This document shows positions 35,913 through 43,594 of a stretch of DNA of 64,000 nucleotides, piece by piece (position 1 is the first letter of the stretch; each line of letters starts with the position of its first letter). Source of the DNA: an uncultured Eubacteriales bacterium (GTDB taxonomy: Bacteria > Bacillota > Clostridia > Oscillospirales > Oscillospiraceae); contig OMZQ01000006.1 of the NCBI GenBank assembly GCA_900315595.1, forward strand, positions 93,221 to 157,220, given 5' to 3'. Below the pieces are notes generated by a model. It was not told where the DNA came from and ran no database searches. It was given only the letters and a program-made list of their open reading frames with translations. The translations under genes were made by a program, and so were the position numbers.

Positions 35913-36727
35913 TAGCGGTTGCCTCCTTCCTGACGGTTAAAGGGTCTGCGCTCGCCGTTGTTGGGACGGTCGCCGTTGAACGGACGACGGTCGCGGTTGA
36001 AGCTGCCGCCTTCACGACGCTCGCCGTAGGGACGGCGGTCGCGGCGGTCGCGGCGCTCGCGGCGGGCGGGCTGCTCCACGGCGGTGGAGCGCAGGGTGGA
36101 ATTGAGGACCTCGCCCTTGTAGATCCAGACCTTGCAGCCGACCTTGCCGTAGGTGGTGTTGGCCTCTGCGAAGCCGTACTCGATGTCGGCTCTCAGGGTC
36201 TGCAGGGGGATGGTGCCCTCGTGGTAGGACTCGGAGCGGGCGATTTCAGCGCCGCCCAGACGGCCGCCGCAGGTGCACTTGATGCCCTTGGCGCCGAGGC
36301 GGGTCGCTCTCTGCATGGCCTGCTTCATCGCGCGGCGGAAGGAGATACGCTTCTCCAGCTGCGCGGCGATGTTCTCAGCCACAAGCTGCGCGTTCAGGTC
36401 CGGGCTGCGGATCTCAATGATATTGAGCGCAACGTTCTTGCCGATCATGTCGGCGACCTTCTGGCGGAGCTTTTCGATCTCCGTGCCGCCCTTGCCGATG
36501 ACGACGCCGGGGCGGGAAACGTGGAGGTTGATCTTAACCTTCGCGTTGTCTCTTTCGATCTCGATCTTGGCGATGCCGGCGGAGTACAGGGTGGACTTGA
36601 GGAACTTCCGGATGTTGTAGTCTTCAACCAGAAGATCGCCGACCTTGTCCTCGCGGGCGTACCAGCGAGAATCCCAATCCTTGATCACGCCAACGCGCAA
36701 TCCGTGGGGGTTAACTTTCTGTCCCAT
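35912..36727 (-). CDS. rpsC: 30S ribosomal protein S3 (uS3) with Arg/Asn-rich C-terminal extension
   Basis: 271 residues. The KH domain ([22 protein letters not shown]) and the C-terminal S3 domain ([44 protein letters not shown]) are standard. About 50 residues follow that are absent from B. subtilis S3: repeated DRR, RRPF and [10 protein letters not shown] elements with Gly, Asn and Arg only. The tail is likely disordered and basic, at the mRNA entry side of the 30S subunit. Confidence 0.98.
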   Translation of the reverse strand: MGQKVNPHGLRVGVIKDWDSRWYAREDKVGDLLVEDYNIRKFLKSTLYSAGIAKIEIERDNAKVKINLHVSRPGVVIGKGGTEIEKLRQKVADMIGKNVALNIIEIRSPDLNAQLVAENIAAQLEKRISFRRAMKQAMQRATRLGAKGIKCTCGGRLGGAEIARSESYHEGTIPLQTLRADIEYGFAEANTTYGKVGCKVWIYKGEVLNSTLRSTAVEQPARRERRDRRDRRPYGERREGGSFNRDRRPFNGDRPNNGERRPFNRQEGGNR

Positions 36728-36742
36728 ATTGTACCTCCTGCC

Positions 36743-37078
36743 TTATTCCCGCTCGCTCACGCCGATGGTGAGGTGGGTGGTTCTCTTGAGAATGCGGTTG
36801 TAGCTGCCCTTGGCTCTCGGCATGCCGCGCTTCAGCGTGGGGCCGGGATCGGCGGTGGCGGTGGAGACGTACAGCTTCTCGGGATCGAGGCTGTGATTCG
36901 TCTCGGCGTTGGCCGCCGCGCTGTTGAGGACCTTCAGAACAGGCTCGGTGGCGCCGTTCGGGGTGTGCAGCAGATAGGCTCTGGCAGTGGCCAGGTCCTG
37001 GCCGCGGATCAGATCGCAGACGATCTTCACCTTGCGGGGGGAGATACGCAGATACTTCAGATATGCTTTAGCTTCCAT
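36743..37078 (-). CDS. rplV: 50S ribosomal protein L22 (uL22)
   Basis: 111 residues. YLRISPRKVKIVCDLIRGQDLATARAYL and the beta-hairpin loop region GPTLKRGMPRAKGSYNRILKRTTHLTI are diagnostic; the hairpin lines the exit tunnel near the macrolide site. Confidence 0.99.
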   Translation of the reverse strand: MEAKAYLKYLRISPRKVKIVCDLIRGQDLATARAYLLHTPNGATEPVLKVLNSAAANAETNHSLDPEKLYVSTATADPGPTLKRGMPRAKGSYNRILKRTTHLTIGVSERE

Positions 37079-37093
37079 TGTTCGCGTTCCTCC

Positions 37094-37372
37094 TTAGTTT
37101 GCGTTGGCGGTCTTGGAGCCGGAGTGGCCGCGGAACGTCCGGGTGGGGACGAACTCGCCCAGTCTGTGACCGACCATATCCTCGGTGATGTAGACGGGGA
37201 CGTGCTTCCGGCCGTCATGCACCGCGATGGTGTGACCGACGAAGGAGGGGAAAATGGTGGAAGCTCTGGACCAGGTCTTCAGAACTTTCTTTTCGCCGGT
37301 TTTGTTGAGCTCCTCAATGCGCTTGTACAGCTCGGGAGCAACAAACGGGCCTTTCTTGATGCTTCTGCTCAT
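37094..37372 (-). CDS. rpsS: 30S ribosomal protein S19 (uS19)
   Basis: 92 residues. [22 protein letters not shown] start and [19 protein letters not shown] near the end are diagnostic. Confidence 0.99.
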   Translation of the reverse strand: MSRSIKKGPFVAPELYKRIEELNKTGEKKVLKTWSRASTIFPSFVGHTIAVHDGRKHVPVYITEDMVGHRLGEFVPTRTFRGHSGSKTANAN

Positions 37373-37386
37373 GTGTTATTTCCTCC

Positions 37387-38223
37387 TTACTTGCTGTTTC
37401 TGCGCTTGATGATGAACTTATTGGTCCGGTTCTTCGGCTTGCGGGTCTTCAGGCCCATCGCAGGCTTGCCCCAAGGCGTCACAGGACCGGGACGGCCGAC
37501 AGGAGCGCGGCCCTCGCCGCCACCGTGCGGGTGGTCGTTCGGGTTCATAACAGAGCCGCGGACGGTAGGACGGATACCCATGTGACGGGTACGGCCGGCC
37601 TTGCCGATGTGGATGTTGGCGTTCTCCAGGTTGCCGACCTGACCGATGGTGGCCATGCAGTTCATCGGAACATAGCGGAATTCGCCGGAAGGCATGCGGA
37701 CCTGAGCCAGCTTGTCTTCCTTGGCCATCAGCTGCGCAGCGGCGCCGGCGGACCGGACCAGCTGGCCGCCGCGGCCGGGCATCAGCTCGATGTTGTGGAT
37801 GATGGTGCCGACGGGGATGTTGGCAATGGGAAGGGTGTTGCCGGGCTTGATGTCAGCCGCGGCGGAGGAGACGATCTTGTCGCCGGCGTTCAGGCCCACG
37901 GGAGCCAGAATGTAGCGGCGCTCGCCGTCTTCATACTCGACCAGCGCGATGTACGCGGTACGGTTGGGATCGTATTCCAGACGGAGAACGGTGGCGGGCA
38001 TGTCCATCTTGTCTCTGCGGAAGTCGATGATGCGGTACTTCTTCTTGTTGCCGCCGCCCTGATGACGGACGGTGATGTGGCCATAGCTGTTGCGACCCGC
38101 ATGCTTCTTCAGAGTCTCAACCAGGCCGCGCTCGGGCTTTGCCTTCTTATCTACGCCCTCGAAAGCGGAAACGGTCATGTTCCGTCTTGCAGGGGTATAA
38201 GGCTTGAAAGTTTTCAGTGCCAT
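37387..38223 (-). CDS. rplB: 50S ribosomal protein L2 (uL2)
   Basis: 278 residues. [23 protein letters not shown] start; the catalytic-centre-proximal [20 protein letters not shown] stretch with its conserved His is present. 30 bp after rplW. Confidence 0.99.
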   Translation of the reverse strand: MALKTFKPYTPARRNMTVSAFEGVDKKAKPERGLVETLKKHAGRNSYGHITVRHQGGGNKKKYRIIDFRRDKMDMPATVLRLEYDPNRTAYIALVEYEDGERRYILAPVGLNAGDKIVSSAAADIKPGNTLPIANIPVGTIIHNIELMPGRGGQLVRSAGAAAQLMAKEDKLAQVRMPSGEFRYVPMNCMATIGQVGNLENANIHIGKAGRTRHMGIRPTVRGSVMNPNDHPHGGGEGRAPVGRPGPVTPWGKPAMGLKTRKPKNRTNKFIIKRRNSK

Positions 38224-38253
38224 TTTGCGTTACGCTCCTTTTTGAGATTTGAA

Positions 38254-38550
38254 TTAAACCATGCCTTCGAAGAACTCGATGGACTTGGAATCGGCGGTCA
38301 GCTTGATCATCGCCTTCTTGTAGGAGGCGGTGCGGCCTGCGGGATAGCGGCCCTGCTGCTTGACCTTGCCGTCCATGCGGATGGTGTTGACCTTCTCAAC
38401 CTTGACACCGAAGATCTCTTCGATGGCAGCCTTGATCTCGGTCTTGGTGGCGGTGGGCAGGACGTAGAACACGTACCGCTTCTCGTTGGCAGCTTCCATG
38501 GACTGCTCGGTGATGGCAGGTCTCAGGATGATATCGTATGCAGTCTTCAT
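38254..38550 (-). CDS. rplW: 50S ribosomal protein L23 (uL23)
   Basis: 98 residues. [15 protein letters not shown] start and [30 protein letters not shown] core are typical; L23 sits at the tunnel exit and docks trigger factor and SRP. It shares one base with the rplD stop (TAATG). Confidence 0.99.
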   Translation of the reverse strand: MKTAYDIILRPAITEQSMEAANEKRYVFYVLPTATKTEIKAAIEEIFGVKVEKVNTIRMDGKVKQQGRYPAGRTASYKKAMIKLTADSKSIEFFEGMV

Positions 38551-39170
38551 TACGCGAATACCTCCTCGATCTTGGCCAGAGCGGCCTTGTCCATGACCAG
38601 CTTGTTGGCATTGAGGACGTCGTACACGTTGATCAGGTTGGCGAAGGTGATCTCCACGCCCTCGATGTTGCGGGCGGACTTGACGACCAGCTCGTTGGCC
38701 TCGGCGGTGATGACCAGAGCCTTGCGGTCGACCTTGACGGCGTCAAGGAACTTCTTGAAGACCTTGGTCTTGATTTCGTCCATCTTGATCTCGTCGATCA
38801 CGACGATATCGTTGGTCTGGGCCTTGGAGCTCAGCGCGCTCTTGATGGCCAGACGGCGGACCTTCTTGTTCAGACGGTAGCTGTAATCTCTGGGCTTCGG
38901 GGCAAAGACGATGCCGCCGTGGGTCCACTGCGGAGCGCGGGTGCTGCCCTGACGGGCGCGGCCGGTGCCCTTCTGTCTCCAGGGCTTCTTGCCGCCGCCG
39001 GAAACCTCTGCGCGGGTCAGAGCGGACTGAGTGCCCTGACGGCAGTTGGCCAGGTGGTTCTTGACCACGTCATGCATCACGCTGACGTTGGGCTCGATGC
39101 CGAAGATGACGTCGGAGAGCTCCACTTCACCGACCTGAGCGCCGGACATGTTGTAAACGTTGGTTTTCAT
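38550..39170 (-). CDS. rplD: 50S ribosomal protein L4 (uL4)
   Basis: 206 residues. The long loop RGTQ-type region ([39 protein letters not shown]) that reaches into the exit tunnel is present. 17 bp after rplC. Confidence 0.99.
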   Translation of the reverse strand: MKTNVYNMSGAQVGEVELSDVIFGIEPNVSVMHDVVKNHLANCRQGTQSALTRAEVSGGGKKPWRQKGTGRARQGSTRAPQWTHGGIVFAPKPRDYSYRLNKKVRRLAIKSALSSKAQTNDIVVIDEIKMDEIKTKVFKKFLDAVKVDRKALVITAEANELVVKSARNIEGVEITFANLINVYDVLNANKLVMDKAALAKIEEVFA

Positions 39171-39187
39171 GGTTCAACTCTCCTTTC

Positions 39188-39910
39188 TTACTTTCTGGCG
39201 GAAGCCTTCTGCGGGTTGACACGGGCGGAAGCCTTCTGCGGGTTGGCGCTGATGCCAGCGGCACCCTTCGCCACATGGATAGTCTTGACGGTGTTCTTCA
39301 GGTAGACGATCCCGCCCTTGGGGCCGGGGATCGCGCCGCGAACGACGATCATGTTGAGTTCGGGATCCACACGGACCACGATCAGGTTCTGAACGGTGGT
39401 CTGCTCGACGCCCATCTGACCGGCGCCGTGGTGGCCCTTGAAAATGCGGGAGGGAGAAGAGGTCGGGCCCATGGAGCCTGCCTGACGGTGGACGGGGCCG
39501 CCGCCGTGGGTCATCGGGGTGCGATGGCCGCCGCAGCGCTTGATGGGGCCTTCATAGCCGTGGCCCTTGGAGGTGCCGGTCACGTCGATGTGATCGCCGG
39601 CCTTGAACGCGTCGGCCTTGATCTCATCGCCGACGTTGATCTCGTCAGCCTTCTCCAGCTTGAATTCCTTGAGGTGTTTCTTGAAGGAAACGCCAGCCTT
39701 GTTCAGATGGCCCTGCTCGCCCTTGGAGAGCTTGGATTCCTTGACGTCCTCAAAGCCCAGCTGCACAGCCTGGTAGCCATCCTTTTCGTTGGTCTTCTTC
39801 TGAGTGACGACGCAGGGTCCCGCTTCGATAACGGTGACGGGAATCACGTGGCCGGTCTCATCGAAGATCTGGGTCATGCCCACTTTCTTGCCGATGATTG
39901 CTTTCTGCAT
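39188..39910 (-). CDS. rplC: 50S ribosomal protein L3 (uL3) with duplicated C-terminal tail
   Basis: 240 residues from ATG 39910 (QKAIIGKKVGMTQIFDETGHVIPVTVIEAGP), with AAAGGAG upstream; the 12 extra in-frame residues further upstream belong to the leader. The central loop (CGGHRTPMTHGGGPVHRQAGSMG) is standard. After the normal end, the tail reads NPQKASAR twice, encoded by a 24-bp direct duplication at about 39192-39242. L3 initiates 50S assembly. The gene has its own promoter and structured leader behind rpsJ. Confidence 0.98.
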   Translation of the reverse strand: MQKAIIGKKVGMTQIFDETGHVIPVTVIEAGPCVVTQKKTNEKDGYQAVQLGFEDVKESKLSKGEQGHLNKAGVSFKKHLKEFKLEKADEINVGDEIKADAFKAGDHIDVTGTSKGHGYEGPIKRCGGHRTPMTHGGGPVHRQAGSMGPTSSPSRIFKGHHGAGQMGVEQTTVQNLIVVRVDPELNMIVVRGAIPGPKGGIVYLKNTVKTIHVAKGAAGISANPQKASARVNPQKASARK

Positions 39911-39957
39911 GATGTTTTCTCCTTTTTTAAGGTTATTGGTTGACATACGCGGCCATT

Positions 39958-40012
39958 GGGCGCCGTTGGTCTGCCAACTTGACCCGCCCGTCCGAGTGAC
40001 GGGCTGGGGCGC
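39958..40012 (-). promoter_or_regulatory. Three-way-junction leader upstream of rplC
   Basis: In the minus-strand RNA, three stems can form: P1 GCGCC (40012-40008) with GGCGC (39964-39960); P2 GCCCGTC with GACGGGC (40004-39998 and 39992-39986, 5-nt loop); P3 GTTGG with CCAAC (39978-39974 and 39969-39965, 4-nt loop). P3 abuts the 3' strand of P1. It sits between an internal promoter and the rplC ribosome binding site, the position of ribosomal-protein autoregulatory leaders. I do not recognise it as a named family. Confidence 0.6.
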
Positions 40013-40025
40013 TGAAACACACTAT

Positions 40026-40053
40026 ATTATAATGTATTACAGCTTTATCTCAA
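40026..40053 (-). promoter_or_regulatory. Internal promoter between rpsJ and rplC
   Basis: Read on the minus strand: TTGAGA (40048-40053, inside the rpsJ 3' end), a 16-bp spacer and TATAAT (40026-40031). It would let rplC and downstream genes be transcribed separately from rpsJ. Confidence 0.65.
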
Positions 40054-40348
40054 TCTCGACGCCAGCCGGAAGGTCGAGGGCCATGAGGGCTTCGACGGTC
40101 TTCTGATTGGGGTTGAGAATATCGATCAGACGCTTGTGGGTTCTGCGCTCGAACTGCTCACGGGAGTCCTTGTACTTGTGAACAGCGCGGAGGATCGTGA
40201 CGATCTCCTTTTTGGTGGGCAGAGGGATGGGGCCGGAGACGGAAGCGCCGTTGCGCTTGGCAGTCTCGACGATCTTCTCTGCGCTGGAATCGATGAGCTG
40301 ATGATCGTACGCCTTGAGGCGAATGCGGATCATGTTCTGGTTTGCCAT
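40037..40348 (-). CDS. rpsJ: 30S ribosomal protein S10 (uS10)
   Basis: 103 residues. [26 protein letters not shown] and [41 protein letters not shown] are diagnostic. First gene of the superoperon and, outside the ribosome, also NusE in antitermination. It has AGGAGG and a leader of about 270 nt. Confidence 0.99.
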   Translation of the reverse strand: MANQNMIRIRLKAYDHQLIDSSAEKIVETAKRNGASVSGPIPLPTKKEIVTILRAVHKYKDSREQFERRTHKRLIDILNPNQKTVEALMALDLPAGVEIEIKL

Positions 40349-40620
40349 TGTTCTGTTTCCTCCTAAATATCGTACTCAGTTTTTTCGTTGTCTTCGCTGG
40401 GTACGGTCGAGAATTTCCTGTCCGCTTTTCCGTGCGTATCACTCCCGCACATGAAAATTGGCCGACGTTTGCCGGCCGATTCGCTTTGCGTGGCGATATA
40501 CGCCGCGGAAAGTTCCTTCTCAGCCGCCCGATGACCGGACATACTCTGCGGAAGTTACCGTGTCTCCACGCAATCTCCCGCTTCATCGCAGTACGCACGC
40601 AGGCTTCTCCCGCCGCGCAC
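40349..40620 (-). other. Long 5' leader of the ribosomal superoperon
   Basis: About 270 nt between the promoter and rpsJ with no credible gene. It can form a GGCCGG-CAAA-CGTCGGCC-type hairpin at about 40461-40478 followed on the minus strand by AATTTTC, a possible weak attenuator. No known ribosomal leader family is evident to me. Confidence 0.5.
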
Positions 40621-40626
40621 TCGCAT

Positions 40627-40655
40627 ATAATACTACACACACGGCAGAATGTCAA
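40627..40655 (-). promoter_or_regulatory. Main promoter of the S10-spc-alpha superoperon
   Basis: Read on the minus strand: TTGACA (40650-40655), a 17-bp spacer and TATTAT (40627-40632), flanked upstream by an A/T-rich block (40660-40700) resembling an UP element. Confidence 0.85.
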
Positions 40656-40686
40656 GAACTTTTTTGGCGTTTTCGATAAAATTTTG

Positions 40687-40747
40687 AAAAAAATTTTGTA
40701 AGAAATTCCGGGCGGACGGCGGCTCGATCGGAATCGGGTCCGCCCGG
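40687..40747 (-). terminator. Terminator after the YdcF gene
   Basis: CCGGGCGGAC (40708-40717) pairs with GTCCGCCCGG (40738-40747); on the minus strand AATTTCTTACAAAATTTTTTTC follows. It separates the YdcF gene from the ribosomal promoter. Confidence 0.7.
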
Positions 40748-40778
40748 CTCCATTTTCCCGTGCGGAGGTCTCTGACGC

Positions 40779-41570
40779 TCAGCTCCGACTGCCCACCAGG
40801 GCGTACTTGACCAGGGCCATTGCTTCGCGGAGCAGGGCGAAGGGCATGGAGGGGCCGTCGGATTCGGCAGCCAGACCCTCGGCTGGGAGGCCTACGTCCT
40901 TCGCCATTTTGAGGGCGCGGTAGACATGGAAGCCGTTCGTGACGATCAGTACGGGGCCGGACAGGCCCTCCCGCTCCATCAGGGCGGCGGAGAAGCGGAG
41001 GTTTTCGAGCGTATTGGAGGATTCCGTCTCCCGGTACAGCCGCGATGGGTCGATCCCGCGCGCGGTCAGGCAGCGGTACATACACTCCGCCTCCGTGATG
41101 CCCTCGTCGGGACCCATGCCGCCGGAGAGAACGGCGACTGCGTCCGGGTGGGCCTTCAGATACGCGTCCGCCGCCTCGATGCGGTAATAGAGCTGCCGCG
41201 ACGGGGTCTCGCCCCGCACCTGACAGCCCAGGACGATCAGTGTTTGTCGGTCTGCGGTCGGTTTTGCATTCATTTTCGTCTCCACAAGAATCATCAGAAC
41301 GATCAGCAGGATCAGCACCGCCGCAAGCGCGCCGAAGACTGTCAGCAGGAGGACCTTGCCCCAGGTCTTCCCCCAGAGTCGCCGCAGCAGGCGCACGAAG
41401 GACTCCCAGCGGATCAAGACGACGGCAAGCAGTCCGCAGCCGAGCATGACGCTGAGATTGCAAAGATCCAGATAGCCCGTCGCCAGCGGATAGAAAAACA
41501 GGGCGAAGACCGCCGCCACGGCAGCCAGCGCGATCAGCCGCCAGCGCGGAATGCGTTTCAAATGCTTCAT
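40779..41570 (-). CDS. YdcF/ElyC-family membrane protein (DUF218)
   Basis: 263 residues. Three N-terminal hydrophobic segments (about 11-28, 35-52 and 73-95) anchor a cytoplasmic or outside DUF218 domain: LIVLGCQVRGETPSRQLYYRIEAADAYL, VLSGGMGPDEGITEAECMYRCL, ETESSNTLENLRFSAALM and VLIVTNGFHVYRALKMA. Relatives (SanA, ElyC) affect envelope integrity, but the biochemical role is unsettled. It follows the pseudouridine synthase gene by 19 bp and is the last gene of that transcript. Confidence 0.88.
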   Translation of the reverse strand: MKHLKRIPRWRLIALAAVAAVFALFFYPLATGYLDLCNLSVMLGCGLLAVVLIRWESFVRLLRRLWGKTWGKVLLLTVFGALAAVLILLIVLMILVETKMNAKPTADRQTLIVLGCQVRGETPSRQLYYRIEAADAYLKAHPDAVAVLSGGMGPDEGITEAECMYRCLTARGIDPSRLYRETESSNTLENLRFSAALMEREGLSGPVLIVTNGFHVYRALKMAKDVGLPAEGLAAESDGPSMPFALLREAMALVKYALVGSRS

Positions 41571-41589
41571 GGAACCTCCGAAGGAACTG

Positions 41590-42495
41590 CTATTTCCTCC
41601 CCCGCAGCTTTGCCAGCACTTCCTCGAAATAATCCGGCAGGGGGCAGGTTACGGTGACGAGCTCGCCGGTACGGGGGTGGCGGAAGGTCAGGCTGCCGGC
41701 GTGCAGGCACTGGCTGGTCTGACCGAGCTCCGGCTTGGCGCGGCCATAGACCGTGTCGCCGAGGATCGGGTGGTTTTTATAGGCCATGTGGACGCGGATC
41801 TGGTGGGTGCGTCCGGTCTCCAGACGGCAGCGAATGCGGGTGTAGCCGTTGAAGCGCTCCACGACCTCGTAGTGGGTGACGGCGCGGCGGCTGTTTTTCA
41901 CGGTGACGGCCATCTTTTTGCGGTCGGTCGGATGGCGGCCGATCGGGGCGTCCACCGTTCCCTCGTCCTCGCGGATGCCGCCGCAGACGATGGCCTCGTA
42001 CACGCGGGAGAGGCTGTGGTCCTGGAGCTGGGCGGCGAGGGCCTGGTGGGCGAAGTCGTTTTTCGCCACGATCAGCAGGCCGGAGGTGTCCTTGTCGATG
42101 CGGTGGACGATGCCGGGCCGAAGCTCGCCGTTGATGCCGGAGAGATCGTCCCTGCAGTGGTAGAGCAGGGCGTTGACCAGGGTATCGTCCCAATGGCCGG
42201 GCGCCGGATGGACCACCACGCCCTTGGGCTTGTTCAGGACCAGCAGGTCGGCGTCCTCCCAAACCACGTCCAGCGGCATTGCGCGTGCCTCGACGGCAAC
42301 CGGCTTCACCTCGGGCAGAACGACCGCATAGTCCGCCCCGGCGACGGTCTTGTCCTGCTTGCGCAGGGGCTTTCCGTCCAGGGTAACGGCCCCGGCCTCA
42401 AGCAGCTTCTGCGCCGCAGAGCGGGAGGTATTATCAAGCGCGGCAGCCAGGAAGACGTCCAGCCGGACGCCGGCTTCGGTACAGTGCAGAATCAT
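41590..42495 (-). CDS. RluA/RluD-family rRNA pseudouridine synthase
   Basis: 301 residues. An N-terminal S4-like domain (VRLDVFLAAALDNTSRSAAQKLLEAGAVTLDGKPL) precedes the catalytic domain with GIVHRIDKDTSGLLIVAKN, where the Asp is the nucleophile. Relatives modify 23S rRNA helix 69 (RluD) or similar sites; which position is modified here cannot be told. The start ATG 42495 has GGAGG. It lies downstream of lspA, a common neighbour, but a terminator-like hairpin separates them. Confidence 0.92.
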   Translation of the reverse strand: MILHCTEAGVRLDVFLAAALDNTSRSAAQKLLEAGAVTLDGKPLRKQDKTVAGADYAVVLPEVKPVAVEARAMPLDVVWEDADLLVLNKPKGVVVHPAPGHWDDTLVNALLYHCRDDLSGINGELRPGIVHRIDKDTSGLLIVAKNDFAHQALAAQLQDHSLSRVYEAIVCGGIREDEGTVDAPIGRHPTDRKKMAVTVKNSRRAVTHYEVVERFNGYTRIRCRLETGRTHQIRVHMAYKNHPILGDTVYGRAKPELGQTSQCLHAGSLTFRHPRTGELVTVTCPLPDYFEEVLAKLRGRK

Positions 42496-42524
42496 GGAAA
42501 CCTCCAAAGAAACGGGCACGGATC

Positions 42525-42551
42525 AAAAAGCTCCCGCCGGGGGAGCTTTTC
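42525..42551 (-). terminator. Terminator-like hairpin between lspA and the pseudouridine synthase
   Basis: AAAAAGCTCCC and GGGAGCTTTTC surround GCCGG; on the minus strand the stem is followed by a U-run (CTTTTTG). Confidence 0.75.
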
Positions 42552-42574
42552 TGTCGGCCCAAAGGGGCGGACGG

Positions 42575-43048
42575 TCAGGCGGATTTCTTCCTCCGGTCAA
42601 AGAAGAGGAGAAAAATCACGAGGACGACTGCGCCGCAGGTGATGAAGCTGTCCGCAACGTTAAACACCGCAAAGTCGATGAACTCCGGCTCGATCATGTC
42701 GATCACGCTGCCGTAGAGCAGGCGGTCGATCGCGTTGCCCAGCGCCCCGCCGCCGATGGCAGCCAGGGACCACAGCTCCGCCGTGCGGGTGACGACGCCC
42801 CTGCGGATCAGCAGAACGGTCGCGGCGAAGAAAACCACGACCAGGAGCAGAAACAGCCAGCGCATCCCGGAGAACAGGGAGAAGGCGGCGCCGGTATTGC
42901 GGACGTAGGTCAGATGGATCACGCCCGGGATCAGGGGCACCTGCTCCCCCATCGGGATCCCGCGGACGGTCAGGTATTTCGTAAGCTGGTCCAGCCCGAC
43001 GATGGCAGCCATAAAGACGAGCAGAGCGATTTGGGTTTTGCGCTTCAT
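42575..43048 (-). CDS. lspA: Lipoprotein signal peptidase (signal peptidase II)
   Basis: 157 residues, four membrane helices. The two catalytic Asp residues are in GNAIDRLLYGSVIDMI and FNVADSFITCG; VRNTGAAFSLFSG is the conserved block III. It cleaves the signal of lipoproteins after lipidation; the L,D-transpeptidase lipoprotein in this window would be a substrate. Its ATG overlaps the stop of the upstream FolD-N-like gene (ATGA). Confidence 0.97.
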   Translation of the reverse strand: MKRKTQIALLVFMAAIVGLDQLTKYLTVRGIPMGEQVPLIPGVIHLTYVRNTGAAFSLFSGMRWLFLLLVVVFFAATVLLIRRGVVTRTAELWSLAAIGGGALGNAIDRLLYGSVIDMIEPEFIDFAVFNVADSFITCGAVVLVIFLLFFDRRKKSA

Positions 43049-43476
43049 TTGGCGCTCCTCTCCGCCGCGTCCGCCACGCGGGTCAACAGCGTCAACGGGT
43101 CGGCAGGTTCTCCCGGAACGGCGATCTGCTTCTTCGGGAGGACCATCTCCGCCAGCGATGCCGGGTCCAGGCGCTCAGGCAGAGGCTCGATCAGAAGCGC
43201 AGCCGAGAGCAAAAAGTCGACGTTGATTTCCCGGATCAGCAGCTCGACGTCGGCGCGGCTGATCTCAGCAGGCAGGATATAGCGGCGGACCCGGATCCCG
43301 ACCGCCTTCGCGGCTTCAAGCAGGCGGGTTTCCAGCTCGACGGCGGCAGGGTCCTCCCCTGCCCGAACCGTGGCAAGGACCGGGAAGACGTATGCAAGAT
43401 ACAGCGCGTCCACTCTGGCCCGCAGGGCAGTCAGCCGGGCGGGATCGGAAGAACGGGTTTCTGGCTTGGCGGTCAT
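43045..43476 (-). CDS. Stand-alone FolD N-domain-like protein, probably non-catalytic
   Basis: 143 residues. The segment from about residue 30 to 105 aligns with the N-terminal domain of FolD, including the copy in this window: VFPVLATVRAGEDPAAVE against LPTLAIFRVGERDDDLAYE, VGIRVRRYILPAEIS against VGVRVKNVVLPADVD, and PLPERLD against PLPKQLD. The catalytic Tyr position is Leu-48, and the NADP-binding C-terminal domain is missing. The end (ASLAEMVLPKKQIAVPGEPADPLTLLTRVADAAERSAK) is not FolD-like. The start ATG 43476 has AAAGAGG. Its stop overlaps the lspA start, so lspA translation depends on it. Confidence 0.7.
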   Translation of the reverse strand: MTAKPETRSSDPARLTALRARVDALYLAYVFPVLATVRAGEDPAAVELETRLLEAAKAVGIRVRRYILPAEISRADVELLIREINVDFLLSAALLIEPLPERLDPASLAEMVLPKKQIAVPGEPADPLTLLTRVADAAERSAK

Positions 43477-43509
43477 CGCGCGCACCTCTTTCCAAGAGTT
43501 GTTGAAGGT

Positions 43510-43515
43510 AGTATA
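43510..43515 (-). promoter_or_regulatory. -10 box upstream of the FolD-N-like/lspA genes
   Basis: TATACT on the minus strand, about 30 nt before the start codon; the matching -35 (TGGCTT) is weak and lies within the glyA terminator's U-rich end. Confidence 0.45.
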
Positions 43516-43523
43516 GCACATCC

Positions 43524-43583
43524 AAAAAAGAAAAGCCACAGGTTTTTTCGAAAATCCTTGGGCGTTCGAAAAAACCTGCGGCT
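43524..43583 (-). terminator. glyA terminator
   Basis: An 18-of-19-bp stem (43534-43552 with 43565-43583) followed on the minus strand by TTTCTTTTTT. Very strong rho-independent terminator. Confidence 0.9.
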
Positions 43584-43594
43584 CTGAAACCGGA

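Noticed and set aside
40158..40655. A 165-residue open frame in the superoperon leader
   Set aside because: It overlaps the promoter and rpsJ in another frame and has no start signal; the region is best read as untranslated leader.
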